Shown piece after piece: positions 36,199-44,927 of a stretch of DNA of 64,000 bases. The notes below the pieces were generated by a model. That model was not told where the DNA came from. It searched no databases and worked only from the letters and a program-made list of their open reading frames with translations. The DNA is from Bacteroidota bacterium. Lineage in GTDB: Bacteria; Bacteroidota; Bacteroidia; Chitinophagales; Saprospiraceae. The DNA lies in NCBI GenBank assembly GCA_020160935.1, contig JAIUPL010000027.1, positions 1 to 64,000 of the forward strand, given 5' to 3'. A program made the position numbers and the translations under genes. The number at the start of each line of letters is the position of its first letter. Positions within the stretch are counted from its first letter, which is position 1.

Positions 36199-36339
36199 AT
36201 GAAAGTCCTAAGTCCTGAGTCCTAAGTCCTAAGTCTGTAGAGTACACCTTTGTACCCTTGGTATTTGCTGTTGTTAATGCCAAGGGTACAAAGGTGTACT
36301 CTACAGACTTAGGACTCAGGACTCTGGACTTACTTTCAT
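36199..36339. repeat. Heptad-armed hairpin element, GAGTCCT/AAGTCCT family
   Basis: The arms mix AAGTCCT and GAGTCCT. The central stem GTAGAGTACACC with TTTGTACCCTTGG is perfectly mirrored, and the loop holds TATTTGCTG and AATGCCAAGG. The outermost ATGAAAGT is also mirrored. It overlaps the stop codon of the 702-aa gene. Confidence 0.94.
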
Positions 36340-38444
36340 ATTCCCAATAAACTCACCCACCCTTGCGTATTCCCCACCTTTTCCGTTACATCTTCCACCT
36401 GGAAGGAATATTCATCTTCATCGCGCAGATTGGAAGCGGCATAGGTGTCGGCAGGCAAGTAATAAATGCGGCCATTGGATGCCAGGACGACCACTTGTAA
36501 GGCTTGCCCGGGTGCGACAATGAGTTTTTCGGGATTGGGCAGGGAGAAAAACAGTTTGCGGCGCCGATCCACAACGCGGGCAGAAACTGGCAGTACAGAT
36601 TCTCCGGAGGGGGTCCGATAATGCGGGCGCAGGTAGCGTTCGGGGTTGGCCAGCCGGAAAACCTGATCCCAGTTGTAGGTGCCGAAATCGGAAACGCTGA
36701 GCGTCATGGCCATTTTATTCAATTGGGATGCGTGGGTTGTTGCCACATCGATGCGATCCATACGCATCTGGCGCAAGCGATCTTTCCAGGCTTTGATGGC
36801 TGCGGCGGCGAAAACCCGGTCGGTGAGCAGGCCGTTTCGCGAAAGAGAATCATAACGAGTGCGCATGTTTTTCTTGTTTTTATCAAAATAGTCGAACCAT
36901 GCGCGGCTCGTCATGCACCATTCTTCCGAAGATTGAAACATGGCCGCTGTGGCTGTAAAATGCTTCCACCTGCGCACCTCGTCCATGTATCGGCGTTGCC
37001 GTTCTTTGAGCAATTGTTCGTAATGAGCAAAAATCTGACCGGGTTGAAAAGTCGTTTTGAGCGGGCGCGCTGCATCGCGTGTAAGCCTCGTCGGCACCCG
37101 TAGTTCTTCATTTTCATCGCCTACCACGATGGTGCAACGGTCGTCTTCTTCCGGGTAAATCTGCACACGCTTCCAGATACGCGGCTGTGAGAAAAGTCGG
37201 TCTACGCTGTTTTCCACATCTGGACGCCAGGCAGCGTCGGTAGAATCGGTGGTTTTGATAAAGAAATAACCTTTGAAAGCAGCCAATTCCGTAAAGACAT
37301 GACTCAGATCGTCGGGGAAAAAATGCTTGTCGGAGTACACAATGCGCACTTCTCCGCGTTCCAGTCCGCGCGAAAAAAACAGGTCATTCTTGTCCGCATT
37401 TCTTCGAAACCATTCAGGAGGTTGTGTAGTCCCTTGTGCATATGCATAACCCGTTCGGATGGATTCCTGCATCCAGTCGATTTCATCGGCCGTATCGGGC
37501 ACGGCCCAGCCGTTGTTGTCGGGCAGGCAGGAAAGGCTACTGCCTGCGTTGTTATCCCGGGCGACCGCATCGGCACTGAGCACGCGCGGGCGAAAAACTT
37601 CCGCGATTCCGACTGTATCGGAAATCGGTGTGCCGTGGCCTTCTTCTGATGGAACAGATGACGGAGGTGGAATATTAACCCATCGATCCGTGGCATCGGG
37701 CAGGTAATACAATGCGGCATCTTTCAAGGCATGCGTGGGCTCAAATACGACGGTGTAATTTTTACCCGGCGCTATGCGCAGTTGCTCGCCGTTCTGGCTT
37801 ACCCGCACTTCAAACATGCCACCTGAATTGAAGAAAAACGTACCTCTTTCATCCTGGTAGTGCATGGGCATTCCCGCCGCGGCGAAGTCTGCCAGGTTTC
37901 GGTATTCGCGGAAAAACAGGTCGACCGGCCCGCTCACCGGGCTGCCGTCGGCATGAATGAGGATATTGCCTCCGATGCGCACCATATTGCCCGATGTCTG
38001 GCTTTTGTAGAGTATGCCTGTTTCTGCTTCAAAACGTGCCGACTGGCCTTTGACCGGGTTGCGGAGGTACCATTGGGGCCGTTTTTCTGAAAAATAGCCG
38101 CTCGCCAGGGTTGCTTTGGAAGATGCAGAAGGCGATGCTGCTGCCGTCCAGCCTGGTTCCCCGGGTACGATTTCCTCCACAACGGGTCGAAGTGGGTCGT
38201 TCCCGGCCGGAGGTAAGACTGGGGAAGTTGCAAACCAAAAATGCCATGCCGCCCATATCCCGGCTACACCTATCAGCAGCATTGCCGCGCGAAAGCCATA
38301 GTGTCTGAAACGAAGTCGCCGGTTGAGGTTTTTCTGGCTGGCAGCGATTTTCGACCAGGTTTCGGCATCCGGAGCCGGCTGCAACTCCGACAGTTGGCGG
38401 CGTACAAAATTTTCGAGTTCAGAAGAGTTATTATGTTGTTCCAT
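36336..38444 (-). CDS. Large membrane-anchored putative anti-sigma factor
   Basis: Protein of 702 aa encoded directly downstream of an ECF sigma gene (6-bp gap). A short cytoplasmic N-terminus (about 1-50; LENFVRRQLSELQPAPDAETW) is followed by one membrane helix (about 52-70) and a periplasmic region of about 630 residues that I do not recognise beyond beta-rich segments such as ILYKSQTSGNMVRIGGNILI. Topology and order fit an anti-sigma factor with a very large sensory domain. It lacks an obvious zinc anti-sigma motif (HxxxCxxC). Function is inferred from context. Confidence 0.7.
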   Translation of the reverse strand: MEQHNNSSELENFVRRQLSELQPAPDAETWSKIAASQKNLNRRLRFRHYGFRAAMLLIGVAGIWAAWHFWFATSPVLPPAGNDPLRPVVEEIVPGEPGWTAAASPSASSKATLASGYFSEKRPQWYLRNPVKGQSARFEAETGILYKSQTSGNMVRIGGNILIHADGSPVSGPVDLFFREYRNLADFAAAGMPMHYQDERGTFFFNSGGMFEVRVSQNGEQLRIAPGKNYTVVFEPTHALKDAALYYLPDATDRWVNIPPPSSVPSEEGHGTPISDTVGIAEVFRPRVLSADAVARDNNAGSSLSCLPDNNGWAVPDTADEIDWMQESIRTGYAYAQGTTQPPEWFRRNADKNDLFFSRGLERGEVRIVYSDKHFFPDDLSHVFTELAAFKGYFFIKTTDSTDAAWRPDVENSVDRLFSQPRIWKRVQIYPEEDDRCTIVVGDENEELRVPTRLTRDAARPLKTTFQPGQIFAHYEQLLKERQRRYMDEVRRWKHFTATAAMFQSSEEWCMTSRAWFDYFDKNKKNMRTRYDSLSRNGLLTDRVFAAAAIKAWKDRLRQMRMDRIDVATTHASQLNKMAMTLSVSDFGTYNWDQVFRLANPERYLRPHYRTPSGESVLPVSARVVDRRRKLFFSLPNPEKLIVAPGQALQVVVLASNGRIYYLPADTYAASNLRDEDEYSFQVEDVTEKVGNTQGWVSLLGI

Positions 38445-38450
38445 GTGAAT

Positions 38451-38993
38451 TCAAATCAGGCAGGTGAAAAGTTTATCCACCATCAGGCGGAGTTGTTTGC
38501 AGGCACGCGTGTATTGAGAGCGGACGCTGCTTTCTGCAATGCCCAGTTCCGACGCGATTTCAGCATAAGACCAGGCTTCGATGGCGTGCATATTGAAAAT
38601 GGTGCGATAGCCCTCCGGCAATTGCTGAATGAGTTTCAGAATGGCTTCGCTGTTGAGTTCGCTGTCGGGCTGCGGGTCAAAACCCTGTGGCGGCAATTGG
38701 GAATAATCTTCTGCAAAACGAAGCGGGTTTTTCCGGCGCAGGTATTGCAGAATAGAACGCAGGGTCACTTTGTGCAGCCAGCCTTCAAAAGATCCATCGC
38801 CGCGGTATCGATCCAGGTCTTTAAAAATGGCGAGAAACGCGTCTTGAAGCATATCCTGTGCCTCGGGGCGATCCCTGGCATAACGCAGGCACACGAGGAA
38901 CAGGCTTTTGTTGTGCAGTTCGAACAACTGGAACTGGGCATTCGCATCGCCGCGTTTGCAGGCCGTCAATAATTTTTTCAGTGTTGACTCCAT
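38451..38993 (-). CDS. ECF-type RNA polymerase sigma factor
   Basis: Sigma-70-family ECF factor of about 180 aa. Region 2 contains DMLQDAFLAIFKDLDRYRGD and the following EGWLHKVTLR; region 4 contains LPEGYRTIFNMHAIEAWSYA and EIASELGIAESSVRSQYTRA. It is co-transcribed with a membrane protein that probably restrains it. The start could also be at 39029; I choose MESTLKKL. Genes under its control cannot be read from this window. Confidence 0.92.
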   Translation of the reverse strand: MESTLKKLLTACKRGDANAQFQLFELHNKSLFLVCLRYARDRPEAQDMLQDAFLAIFKDLDRYRGDGSFEGWLHKVTLRSILQYLRRKNPLRFAEDYSQLPPQGFDPQPDSELNSEAILKLIQQLPEGYRTIFNMHAIEAWSYAEIASELGIAESSVRSQYTRACKQLRLMVDKLFTCLI

Positions 38994-39144
38994 GTTGTTG
39001 ATAGGGGGTAATTCTTGCTGTGCAAACATTTATCAGGTTTGCTTTCCTGAACAATACGGTGCATCCCCGCTGTAATTTGCTGCATGAAGGTGTTTTATTT
39101 TTTGATACCTCTACTTTTGAGCCTGTATTCTAACAATTTCTGCC

Positions 39145-39759
39145 ATGACGCTTGCTCTTTCCCGAACCCCCGATTTTGAAAAAATGCCCGACGGGCTTGT
39201 TCCCGCTATTATTCAGGATGCTCGTACGGCTGCTGTGCTGATGCTCGGCTATATGAATGCCGAATCCCTGCAAAAAACACAGGAAACCGGACTGGTTACC
39301 TTTTTCAGCCGCTCCAAACAACGCCTCTGGACCAAAGGTGAGGAATCGGGCCATGTGCTGCGGGCACAAAACATTCTGCTCGACTGCGACGACGATACGC
39401 TGCTGATACAGGCCACGCCGGCCGGGCCAGTTTGCCACACCGGCGCGGATACCTGCTGGAATCAGAGCAATGAACCGCGCGATTTTTTGCATCAACTGGA
39501 AAATATTATTTGGCAAAGAAAAGATGCTGCTCCGACGGCGTCTTACACGGCGCAGTTATTTGCCAGCGGTATTGCCAAAATTGCCCAAAAAGTAGGCGAA
39601 GAAGCAGTAGAAACCGTCATAGAAGCGCTGGGAGACAATAAAAAACTCTTGCTCAACGAATGTGCCGACTTGCTATATCACCTGCTGGTGCTGCTGGCAG
39701 CCAAGGAAATTTCGCTGGAAGAGGTAGAAAATGTGCTGTCGTCGCGACATAAGCGCTAA
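39145..39759 (+). CDS. hisI: Histidine biosynthesis bifunctional protein HisIE
   Basis: Bifunctional enzyme of 204 aa for steps 2 and 3 of histidine biosynthesis. The phosphoribosyl-AMP cyclohydrolase domain (about 1-115) has GYMNAESLQKTQETG, FFSRSKQRLWTKGE and the metal-binding cysteines in DCDDDT and GPVCHTGADTCW. The phosphoribosyl-ATP pyrophosphatase domain (about 120-200) has KVGEEAVETVIEA and ECADLLYHLLVL. Other his genes are not in the window. Confidence 0.95.
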   Translation: MTLALSRTPDFEKMPDGLVPAIIQDARTAAVLMLGYMNAESLQKTQETGLVTFFSRSKQRLWTKGEESGHVLRAQNILLDCDDDTLLIQATPAGPVCHTGADTCWNQSNEPRDFLHQLENIIWQRKDAAPTASYTAQLFASGIAKIAQKVGEEAVETVIEALGDNKKLLLNECADLLYHLLVLLAAKEISLEEVENVLSSRHKR

Positions 39760-40002
39760 AAGAATTGTCTAATTTCTGACAAATTTCATCGGTTGGCATC
39801 GATTTGGAAAATAAAGATTCTGTCGATGCGTTAAAATTGTCATTACAGCCGATTATGATTTGGTGAAGGCGCTGATTGCTTTTCGAAGATTTGCAACTAC
39901 CCTGTTTCTGATTCTTATTGATACGAACCACCCAACCAAATTGAAAATCACTTGCGGATGCATCGGCCCCCATTATTCTTTCACTATAAAAAACCACCGG
40001 TC

Positions 40003-40674
40003 ATGTTAGCGAGGACATCACTTTTTGCCACTTTAATCATTGTTGCTTTTTCATTTCCAACCCAGGTACAGGCACAGGTTCGCCACCGTTTGGGCTTCAC
40101 GATAGGTAGCAACTACTCTTCCGTACAATCGGATCTGTTTACTACTGCCAATGGCCGCCTCAGCGCGCTGGTAGGCTGCAATTTTCAGTTTGATTTCAAC
40201 GAAAATTTCTCCCTGACACAGGAAATTGCCTTCATGCAAAAAGGCGCTTCTGTGCGTACTGTCCGTTTTGTTCCGGAAGATGTTTCAGAAGAGCACACCT
40301 ACAATTTCTACTACAATACATTCGAAGCCGGCGTTTTTGCCACTTTTTACCCCATGGGCGGCGCAATCGGCTTACAGGGCGGCGGCTTTTTCGGCACCAA
40401 CTACCACAACCTGAACCGCAACAACCGCGATCTGTATGTGGGCGACTACAACAGCATCAACGACGCTACACGTGCGGTCGATCTTAATGAGGCTTTTGCA
40501 GGTATGGATTTCGGCCCAGCAGCAGGTATCAGCGTGGCAGCCGGTCGTTTTCAGGCCAATGCGCGCTACTACTACGGCATGAGCAACCTGTACAACAACC
40601 TCGACTTTGTGAAGCCGGGCCATCATATCCGTTCCAATTCGCTGCGCCTGTCGCTGACGTATTTTCTTCGTTAA
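40003..40674 (+). CDS. Outer-membrane beta-barrel protein (PorT-like)
   Basis: Protein of about 223 aa. It starts at MLARTSLFATLIIVAFSF with a signal peptide cut near QAQVRHRLG, then shows a beta-barrel pattern: GFTIGSNYSSVQSDLF, ALVGCNFQFDFNENFSLTQE, GASVRTVRF and a C-terminal SLRLSLTYFLR. It fits the outer-membrane beta-barrel families common in this phylum. Two hairpins follow that can terminate it. Confidence 0.82.
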   Translation: MLARTSLFATLIIVAFSFPTQVQAQVRHRLGFTIGSNYSSVQSDLFTTANGRLSALVGCNFQFDFNENFSLTQEIAFMQKGASVRTVRFVPEDVSEEHTYNFYYNTFEAGVFATFYPMGGAIGLQGGGFFGTNYHNLNRNNRDLYVGDYNSINDATRAVDLNEAFAGMDFGPAAGISVAAGRFQANARYYYGMSNLYNNLDFVKPGHHIRSNSLRLSLTYFLR

Positions 40675-40687
40675 TTCAACGTCGGTT

Positions 40688-40720
40688 AACGTCGGCAGGG
40701 TTTTAAACCCTGCCGACGTT
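40688..40720. terminator. 33-nt palindrome, AACGTCGGCAGGG type
   Basis: AACGTCGGCAGGGTTT and AAACCCTGCCGACGTT are exact reverse complements with essentially no spacer. It lies 13 nt after the barrel gene and encodes the last codons (NVGRV) and stop of the convergent glycosyltransferase gene. It is probably a repeat that also works as a bidirectional terminator. Confidence 0.7.
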
Positions 40721-41746
40721 CATAAAAAGCCGCTGATACGCATCAGCGGCTTTTTCTATGGTGTAGGTTACCACTGGTTGTTCAATTAGCGGTTTTTCCA
40801 GCGCCTCCAGCACCAATTGCGCCAGTTGCTCAGGCGTGTCGGCACAGGCCGCCATCTCCGGCCCGATACCGACCGGTGTCGACACCAGCCGGCAGCCGTT
40901 TTGCGCGGCTTCGGCCAGCACAAACCCGAACGATTCATAATCAGATGTGTGGAGCAGTACACGCGCCGTTTGCATGCAGGCCAGCACTTCCGGCCGATCG
41001 AGGCCGCCCAGGAACTGAACCCGGTCTGACAGGCCATATGCAGTGGCCATTTGTTCGAGCCTTTTTCGGAGCGGGCCATCGCCAATGAGCGCGGCCCGAA
41101 TGCCGGGCTTCCGGGTGTTCAAAATGGACAGGGTTTGCAACCATTTTTCCCAGTTTTTTACCGCTATCAGCGAACCGACGCCCAGTACATCCAGTGAGCG
41201 TTCGGCAGGAAGCAAGGCAGGCGTTTCAGTCGGGTCGATGCCCCAGGGAATCAGGTGCGGGATTTCATAACCTGTATTTTTGTAAAATTCGGCGGTATGA
41301 AAGGCGGAAAGGCCTATCAGGCGCTCGATGTGCCGGCTTTTCAAACGGCGCAAATACCGGTTGGAGGTGCGTGCATCCTGCCCCATGAGGGTTGTCCAGT
41401 GCGGAATTTTCCACTTCTCAGCAAGTTCGTCTCCTATCACCCAGGCCGGGCCGAGCCAGAAACTATGGATCACATCCGGTTTTTCCGTCTGAATGATCTG
41501 GCTGGCAAATCGACGCACGCGCGACCAGCTGCGCCAGCGAAGCCAGCGTCGGTTTTGTCCGTTGGCCGAAACAACCCGGGCGCCGTGCCATAGGGCTGGT
41601 TCGTCGCGAAATGGATATTCAAACGCCACGATTTGTATGTCGAATCCACGTGCCTGCATGGCACGCACGTACAACTGCAAGGGAGGGATGCAGGTAAAAT
41701 CCTGTTCGAATGCGGCAAAACCGGGCGTCAGGATCAGCAGGCGCAT
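40703..41746 (-). CDS. Glycosyltransferase family 4
   Basis: GT-B glycosyltransferase of 347 aa. The N-terminal acceptor domain contains HSFWLGPAWVIGDELA. The C-terminal donor domain starts near VLGVGSLIAVKNW and includes IGDGPLRKRLEQMA, VQFLGGLDRPEVLACMQTA and the E-x7-E motif ESFGFVLAEA. Donor and acceptor are unknown. The C-terminal residues are encoded by the palindrome at 40688-40720. It overlaps the stop of the upstream regulator by one base, so the two are translationally linked although functionally unrelated at first sight. Confidence 0.9.
   Translation of the reverse strand: MRLLILTPGFAAFEQDFTCIPPLQLYVRAMQARGFDIQIVAFEYPFRDEPALWHGARVVSANGQNRRWLRWRSWSRVRRFASQIIQTEKPDVIHSFWLGPAWVIGDELAEKWKIPHWTTLMGQDARTSNRYLRRLKSRHIERLIGLSAFHTAEFYKNTGYEIPHLIPWGIDPTETPALLPAERSLDVLGVGSLIAVKNWEKWLQTLSILNTRKPGIRAALIGDGPLRKRLEQMATAYGLSDRVQFLGGLDRPEVLACMQTARVLLHTSDYESFGFVLAEAAQNGCRLVSTPVGIGPEMAACADTPEQLAQLVLEALEKPLIEQPVVTYTIEKAADAYQRLFMNVGRV
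40724..40755 (+). terminator. Terminator-like hairpin within the end of the glycosyltransferase gene
   Basis: AAAAAGCCGCTGAT and ATCAGCGGCTTTTT form a 14-bp stem with a 4-nt loop and a T run on the plus strand. It can stop transcription coming from the barrel gene while encoding part of the glycosyltransferase (KAADAY) on the other strand. Confidence 0.7.
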
Positions 41747-43119
41747 CAGAGATTGTACTTCTCCAGTCGGCGGTACAGCGAAGCGCGGGTGAGTCCCAGT
41801 TCGGTGGCCGCTTCGGTGATATTGCCGTGGTATTTTTGTAAAGCCTTCATAATCAACTGCTTTTCCATGTCGTCAAGGTTCATGGTAGGCAGGTCAATGT
41901 CGCGGTCGCCGGAACCCGATTGTCGGAAGAAAAAGTCTTCGGGCTGTAGTTTTTCCCCTTTTGCCATGATCACGGCACGCTCTACGGCGTGTTGAAGTTC
42001 GCGCACGTTGCCGGGCCAGGCATAACGGTGCATTTCCTTGAGCAATGCGGCGCTGAGCCCCGTTACAGGGCGGTTGTATTTTTTGGAAAATTCTTTCAGG
42101 AAATGCAAGGCCAGCGGTTCGATATCGTCGATGCGGTCGCGCAGCGCCGGAATATGAATTTCAATGGTATTAATGCGGTACAACAAATCCTGCCGGAAAG
42201 TGCGGTTTTTGACGGCATCGAACAGGTTCTGGTTGGTAGCGGCAATCACACGTACATTGATCGGGCGCACGCGGTTGGAACCTACACGCGTGACGGTTCG
42301 GTTTTGCAGCACGGTGAGTAATTTGGCCTGCAAGCCGAGGGTCAGGTTGCTGATTTCATCCAGAAAAATGGTGCCGCCGTCGGCTGCTTCGAAACGGCCG
42401 GGGCGGTCATCGCGAGCATCGGTAAAAGCGCCTTTCACATGGCCGAACAGTTCGCTTTCGAACAGCGTTTCGGTGATGGCGCCCATATCCACTTTCACAA
42501 AATTGTCGAGCGCGCGTTTGCTTTTGGCATGAATGGCCTGGGCGATGAGGTCTTTACCGGTGCCGTTTTCGCCCAAAAGCAACACATTGGCATCGGTTTC
42601 TGCCACCCGCTGCACCGTTTCAAATACCTCTTCCATAGCCCGGCTCTGGAAAATGAGCGCAGGCATATCGCGCGCTTCAGCCAGGTTTTTACCCTGTTGC
42701 CGCGATTTTAACTGACTGGCTTCTTCCTGGCTGTTTTTGAGCCGCAGGGCCGAATGCAGGGTGGCGAGTAGTTTGTCGTTGTCCCAGGGTTTGAGCACAA
42801 AATCGGTCGCACCGTTTTTGATGGCTTTTACGGCCAGTTCCACATCACCGTATGCCGTGATGAGTACTACCACCGCTGTTGGGTCGATTTCCAGGATGCG
42901 GGCAAGCCAGTCGAACCCTTCCTGCCCGGTATTTTTGGCGCTTCGTCCGTAATTCATGTCGAGCATGATAACGGAATAACGTTTTTCCTTCAGCAATACG
43001 GGAATTTCCTCGGGATCGCGCGTGGTATCTACCTCTGCGAAATGCCGTTTGAGGAACAGTTTGCCGGCGCTGAGCACGCCCGGATTGTCGTCTACGATGA
43101 GGATGTTGGATTCGTTCAT
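41746..43119 (-). CDS. NtrC-type sigma-54 response regulator of the efflux cluster
   Basis: Response regulator of about 457 aa. The receiver domain (NILIVDDNP, phosphoacceptor in IMLDMNYG near 58), AAA+ domain (Walker A GENGTGKDLIAQAIH, GAFTDA in place of GAFTGA, DEISN) and Fis-type HTH (NITEAATELGLTRASLYRRLEK) are all present. The loop reads VKGAFTDA, a conservative change. It is divergent from the ABC efflux genes, with an inverted repeat and a -24-like element in the spacer, so it probably activates them. No histidine kinase is encoded nearby. Confidence 0.93.
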   Translation of the reverse strand: MNESNILIVDDNPGVLSAGKLFLKRHFAEVDTTRDPEEIPVLLKEKRYSVIMLDMNYGRSAKNTGQEGFDWLARILEIDPTAVVVLITAYGDVELAVKAIKNGATDFVLKPWDNDKLLATLHSALRLKNSQEEASQLKSRQQGKNLAEARDMPALIFQSRAMEEVFETVQRVAETDANVLLLGENGTGKDLIAQAIHAKSKRALDNFVKVDMGAITETLFESELFGHVKGAFTDARDDRPGRFEAADGGTIFLDEISNLTLGLQAKLLTVLQNRTVTRVGSNRVRPINVRVIAATNQNLFDAVKNRTFRQDLLYRINTIEIHIPALRDRIDDIEPLALHFLKEFSKKYNRPVTGLSAALLKEMHRYAWPGNVRELQHAVERAVIMAKGEKLQPEDFFFRQSGSGDRDIDLPTMNLDDMEKQLIMKALQKYHGNITEAATELGLTRASLYRRLEKYNL

Positions 43120-43133
43120 GTACATGGCTGGGA

Positions 43134-43266
43134 AAGTCGTAAGTCCTGAGTCCTAAGTCCGTAGATTACACCTATATACTCATGGCATTCCTTTGTGCAT
43201 AGACTATGAGCATCCATGTGTAATCTACGGACTTAGGACTCAGGACTTAGGACTCAGGACTTACAA
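43134..43266. repeat. Heptad-armed hairpin element, GAGTCCT family
   Basis: The arms mix AAGTCCT/GAGTCCT. The central stem is GTAGATTACACC versus TGTGTAATCTAC, where G-to-T in the left arm is matched by C-to-A on the right compared with other copies. The loop has ACTCATGGCATTCC on the plus strand, the opposite orientation from 34060. Confidence 0.93.
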
Positions 43267-43323
43267 CTACAAAGACAGTGCCTTCCGCTAACAGTCTGCA
43301 AATCAAGTATTTTTTTTTGAGAT

Positions 43324-43362
43324 AGTGTTCATTTTCGGACACTTGCGTTCGCCAACGAACGC
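43324..43362. promoter_or_regulatory. Candidate enhancer sites for the efflux operon regulator
   Basis: A first inverted repeat AGTGT-N10-ACACT (43324-43343) is followed directly by a perfect 7-bp one, GCGTTCG-CCAA-CGAACGC (43345-43362). They lie 54-90 bp upstream of a -24-like element, as expected for binding sites of the NtrC-type regulator encoded divergently. Confidence 0.5.
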
Positions 43363-43415
43363 GGGAGACAGGATGTGATTCATTCTAATTTTTTGATTTT
43401 CAATTTTTTAGAAAA

Positions 43416-43432
43416 CTGGCACGGGCTTGTTA
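43416..43432 (+). promoter_or_regulatory. Candidate sigma-54 promoter of the efflux operon
   Basis: CTGGCACGGGCTTGTTA resembles TGGCACG-N4-TTGC. The -24 half is perfect; the -12 half is TTGT and about 1 nt too close. It lies about 43 bp before the probable GTG start. Confidence 0.4.
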
Positions 43433-43474
43433 ACATCCTTGCATTATCATTCATCCTTACATTTTGCAGTTACT

Positions 43475-44722
43475 GTGGACAGACCCATCAAGAAAAAAAG
43501 ATTTACACCCCAACGCATAGCACTAGGACTGGGTGCACTGGCTTTTATTGCTTTTGTAGCGCACCTGTTGTTTAATGGCAATCAGAGCAGCCTGAATGTT
43601 GACCGGGAAAAAATTACGGTTTCCAAGGTGTCGCGCGGCGTTTTCGATGAGTTTATCGTAGTTACCGGTGTAGTACAGCCGCTCAAAACCTACCAACTCG
43701 ACGCTATTGAAGGCGGTTATGTATCGCAAAAACTGCTCGATGGCGGCGCAACGGTAAAACAGGGCGACCTGATTCTGAAACTGGAAAACCAGCGCCTCAT
43801 GCTCGATTTTGTGAACCGGGAAACAGAGATGTACGACCTGATCAACAACCTGGAAAATACACGACTGCGCTTGCGTCAGGACAAATTTGCCCTGAAAAAG
43901 ACACTTTCCGAACTCGATTTTCAGATTCGACAGGCCAAAGACGATTTTGACCGCAATGCCAGACTGTATGGCGATAAAGTGATCAGCGAACAGGAATACA
44001 CACGTTTCAAAAACACCTATGAACGCCTGGTGCAGCAACGCGATATTGAAGTGGAAAACCAGAAGTTTCAGGAAGAAAACAGCATTACGCAGATCAAACA
44101 ACTGGAAGGAACACTCGACCGCACCCGCCTCAACCTGAGCATGATGAAGAAAAACCTCGAAAATCTTTCCGTCAGAGCCCCGGTTTCCGGTTTGCTGTCG
44201 CGGGTGGATGTAGAAATCGGCGCCAGTATCACGGCCGGCCAAAACATCGGCCAGATCGACGATCTCAACGGATTTAAAATGCGAGTGGAAGTAGACGAGC
44301 ACTATCTTTCGCGCATCTTCCCGGGACTGGAAGGGTCTTTTGAGTTCAATGGTGAAAATGTGGAACTCGTGGCCTCCAAAGTATACCCGGAAGTGAGCAA
44401 CGGCCGCTTTCAGGTGGATATGACCTTCAAAAAAGCGCCTTCGGGTGTGCGTCGCGGACAATCGGCGCCCGTGCGGCTCCAACTGGGTAAACCCGCCGAA
44501 GCCACCTTGCTTGCCACCGGCGGTTTTTTCAGCGATACGGGCGGCAACTGGGTATACGTGGTAGATGCCTCCGGCTCCAGAGCAGAAAAACGGGATATTT
44601 CACTCGGCCGCAAAAACCCGCAGTTTTTTGAAGTGCTGAGCGGCTTGCAACCCGGAGAAGAAGTTATTACGAGTTCGTACGAGAATTTTGGCGATAAAGA
44701 TGTGCTGAATTTGCAGAATTAG
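43475..44722 (+). CDS. HlyD/MacA-type periplasmic adaptor of an ABC exporter
   Basis: Membrane-fusion protein of about 415 aa. One N-terminal helix (about 17-34) is followed by a lipoyl-like half motif (VVQPLKTYQLDAIEGGYVSQ), a coiled-coil hairpin (about 100-210), the second lipoyl half (LSVRAPVSGLLSRVDVEIG) and beta-barrel parts. It connects an inner-membrane ABC permease to an outer-membrane channel. I place the start at GTG 43475 (reading MDRPIKKKRFTPQR), since the frame upstream overlaps the promoter. It heads an operon with two ATPases and a permease. Confidence 0.9.
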   Translation: MDRPIKKKRFTPQRIALGLGALAFIAFVAHLLFNGNQSSLNVDREKITVSKVSRGVFDEFIVVTGVVQPLKTYQLDAIEGGYVSQKLLDGGATVKQGDLILKLENQRLMLDFVNRETEMYDLINNLENTRLRLRQDKFALKKTLSELDFQIRQAKDDFDRNARLYGDKVISEQEYTRFKNTYERLVQQRDIEVENQKFQEENSITQIKQLEGTLDRTRLNLSMMKKNLENLSVRAPVSGLLSRVDVEIGASITAGQNIGQIDDLNGFKMRVEVDEHYLSRIFPGLEGSFEFNGENVELVASKVYPEVSNGRFQVDMTFKKAPSGVRRGQSAPVRLQLGKPAEATLLATGGFFSDTGGNWVYVVDASGSRAEKRDISLGRKNPQFFEVLSGLQPGEEVITSSYENFGDKDVLNLQN

Positions 44723-44922
44723 AGGGGTTGAAGGGTTGAGGGGTTGAGAGTTGAGGGGTTGAGATTGTAGCCCCTTGGCCTCACTGGTAGGAATGCATAA
44801 CCTCTCAACCCCTCAACCCCTCAACCTCTCAACCCCTCAACCCCTCAACCTCTCAACCCCTCAACCCCTCAACCTTCTCAACCCCTCAACCCCTCAACCC
44901 TCCTCAACACTTATCAACCCAC
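44723..44922. repeat. Heptad-armed hairpin element, GTTGAGR family
   Basis: The left arm has about six GTTGAGR units. The core is TTGTAGCCCC, then TTGGCCTCACTGGTAGGAATG. The right arm is much longer, with about fourteen CTCAACC-type units. It ends 6 bp before the ATPase start, so ribosome access must occur in the repeat tail. Confidence 0.93.
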
Positions 44923-44927
44923 CTATC

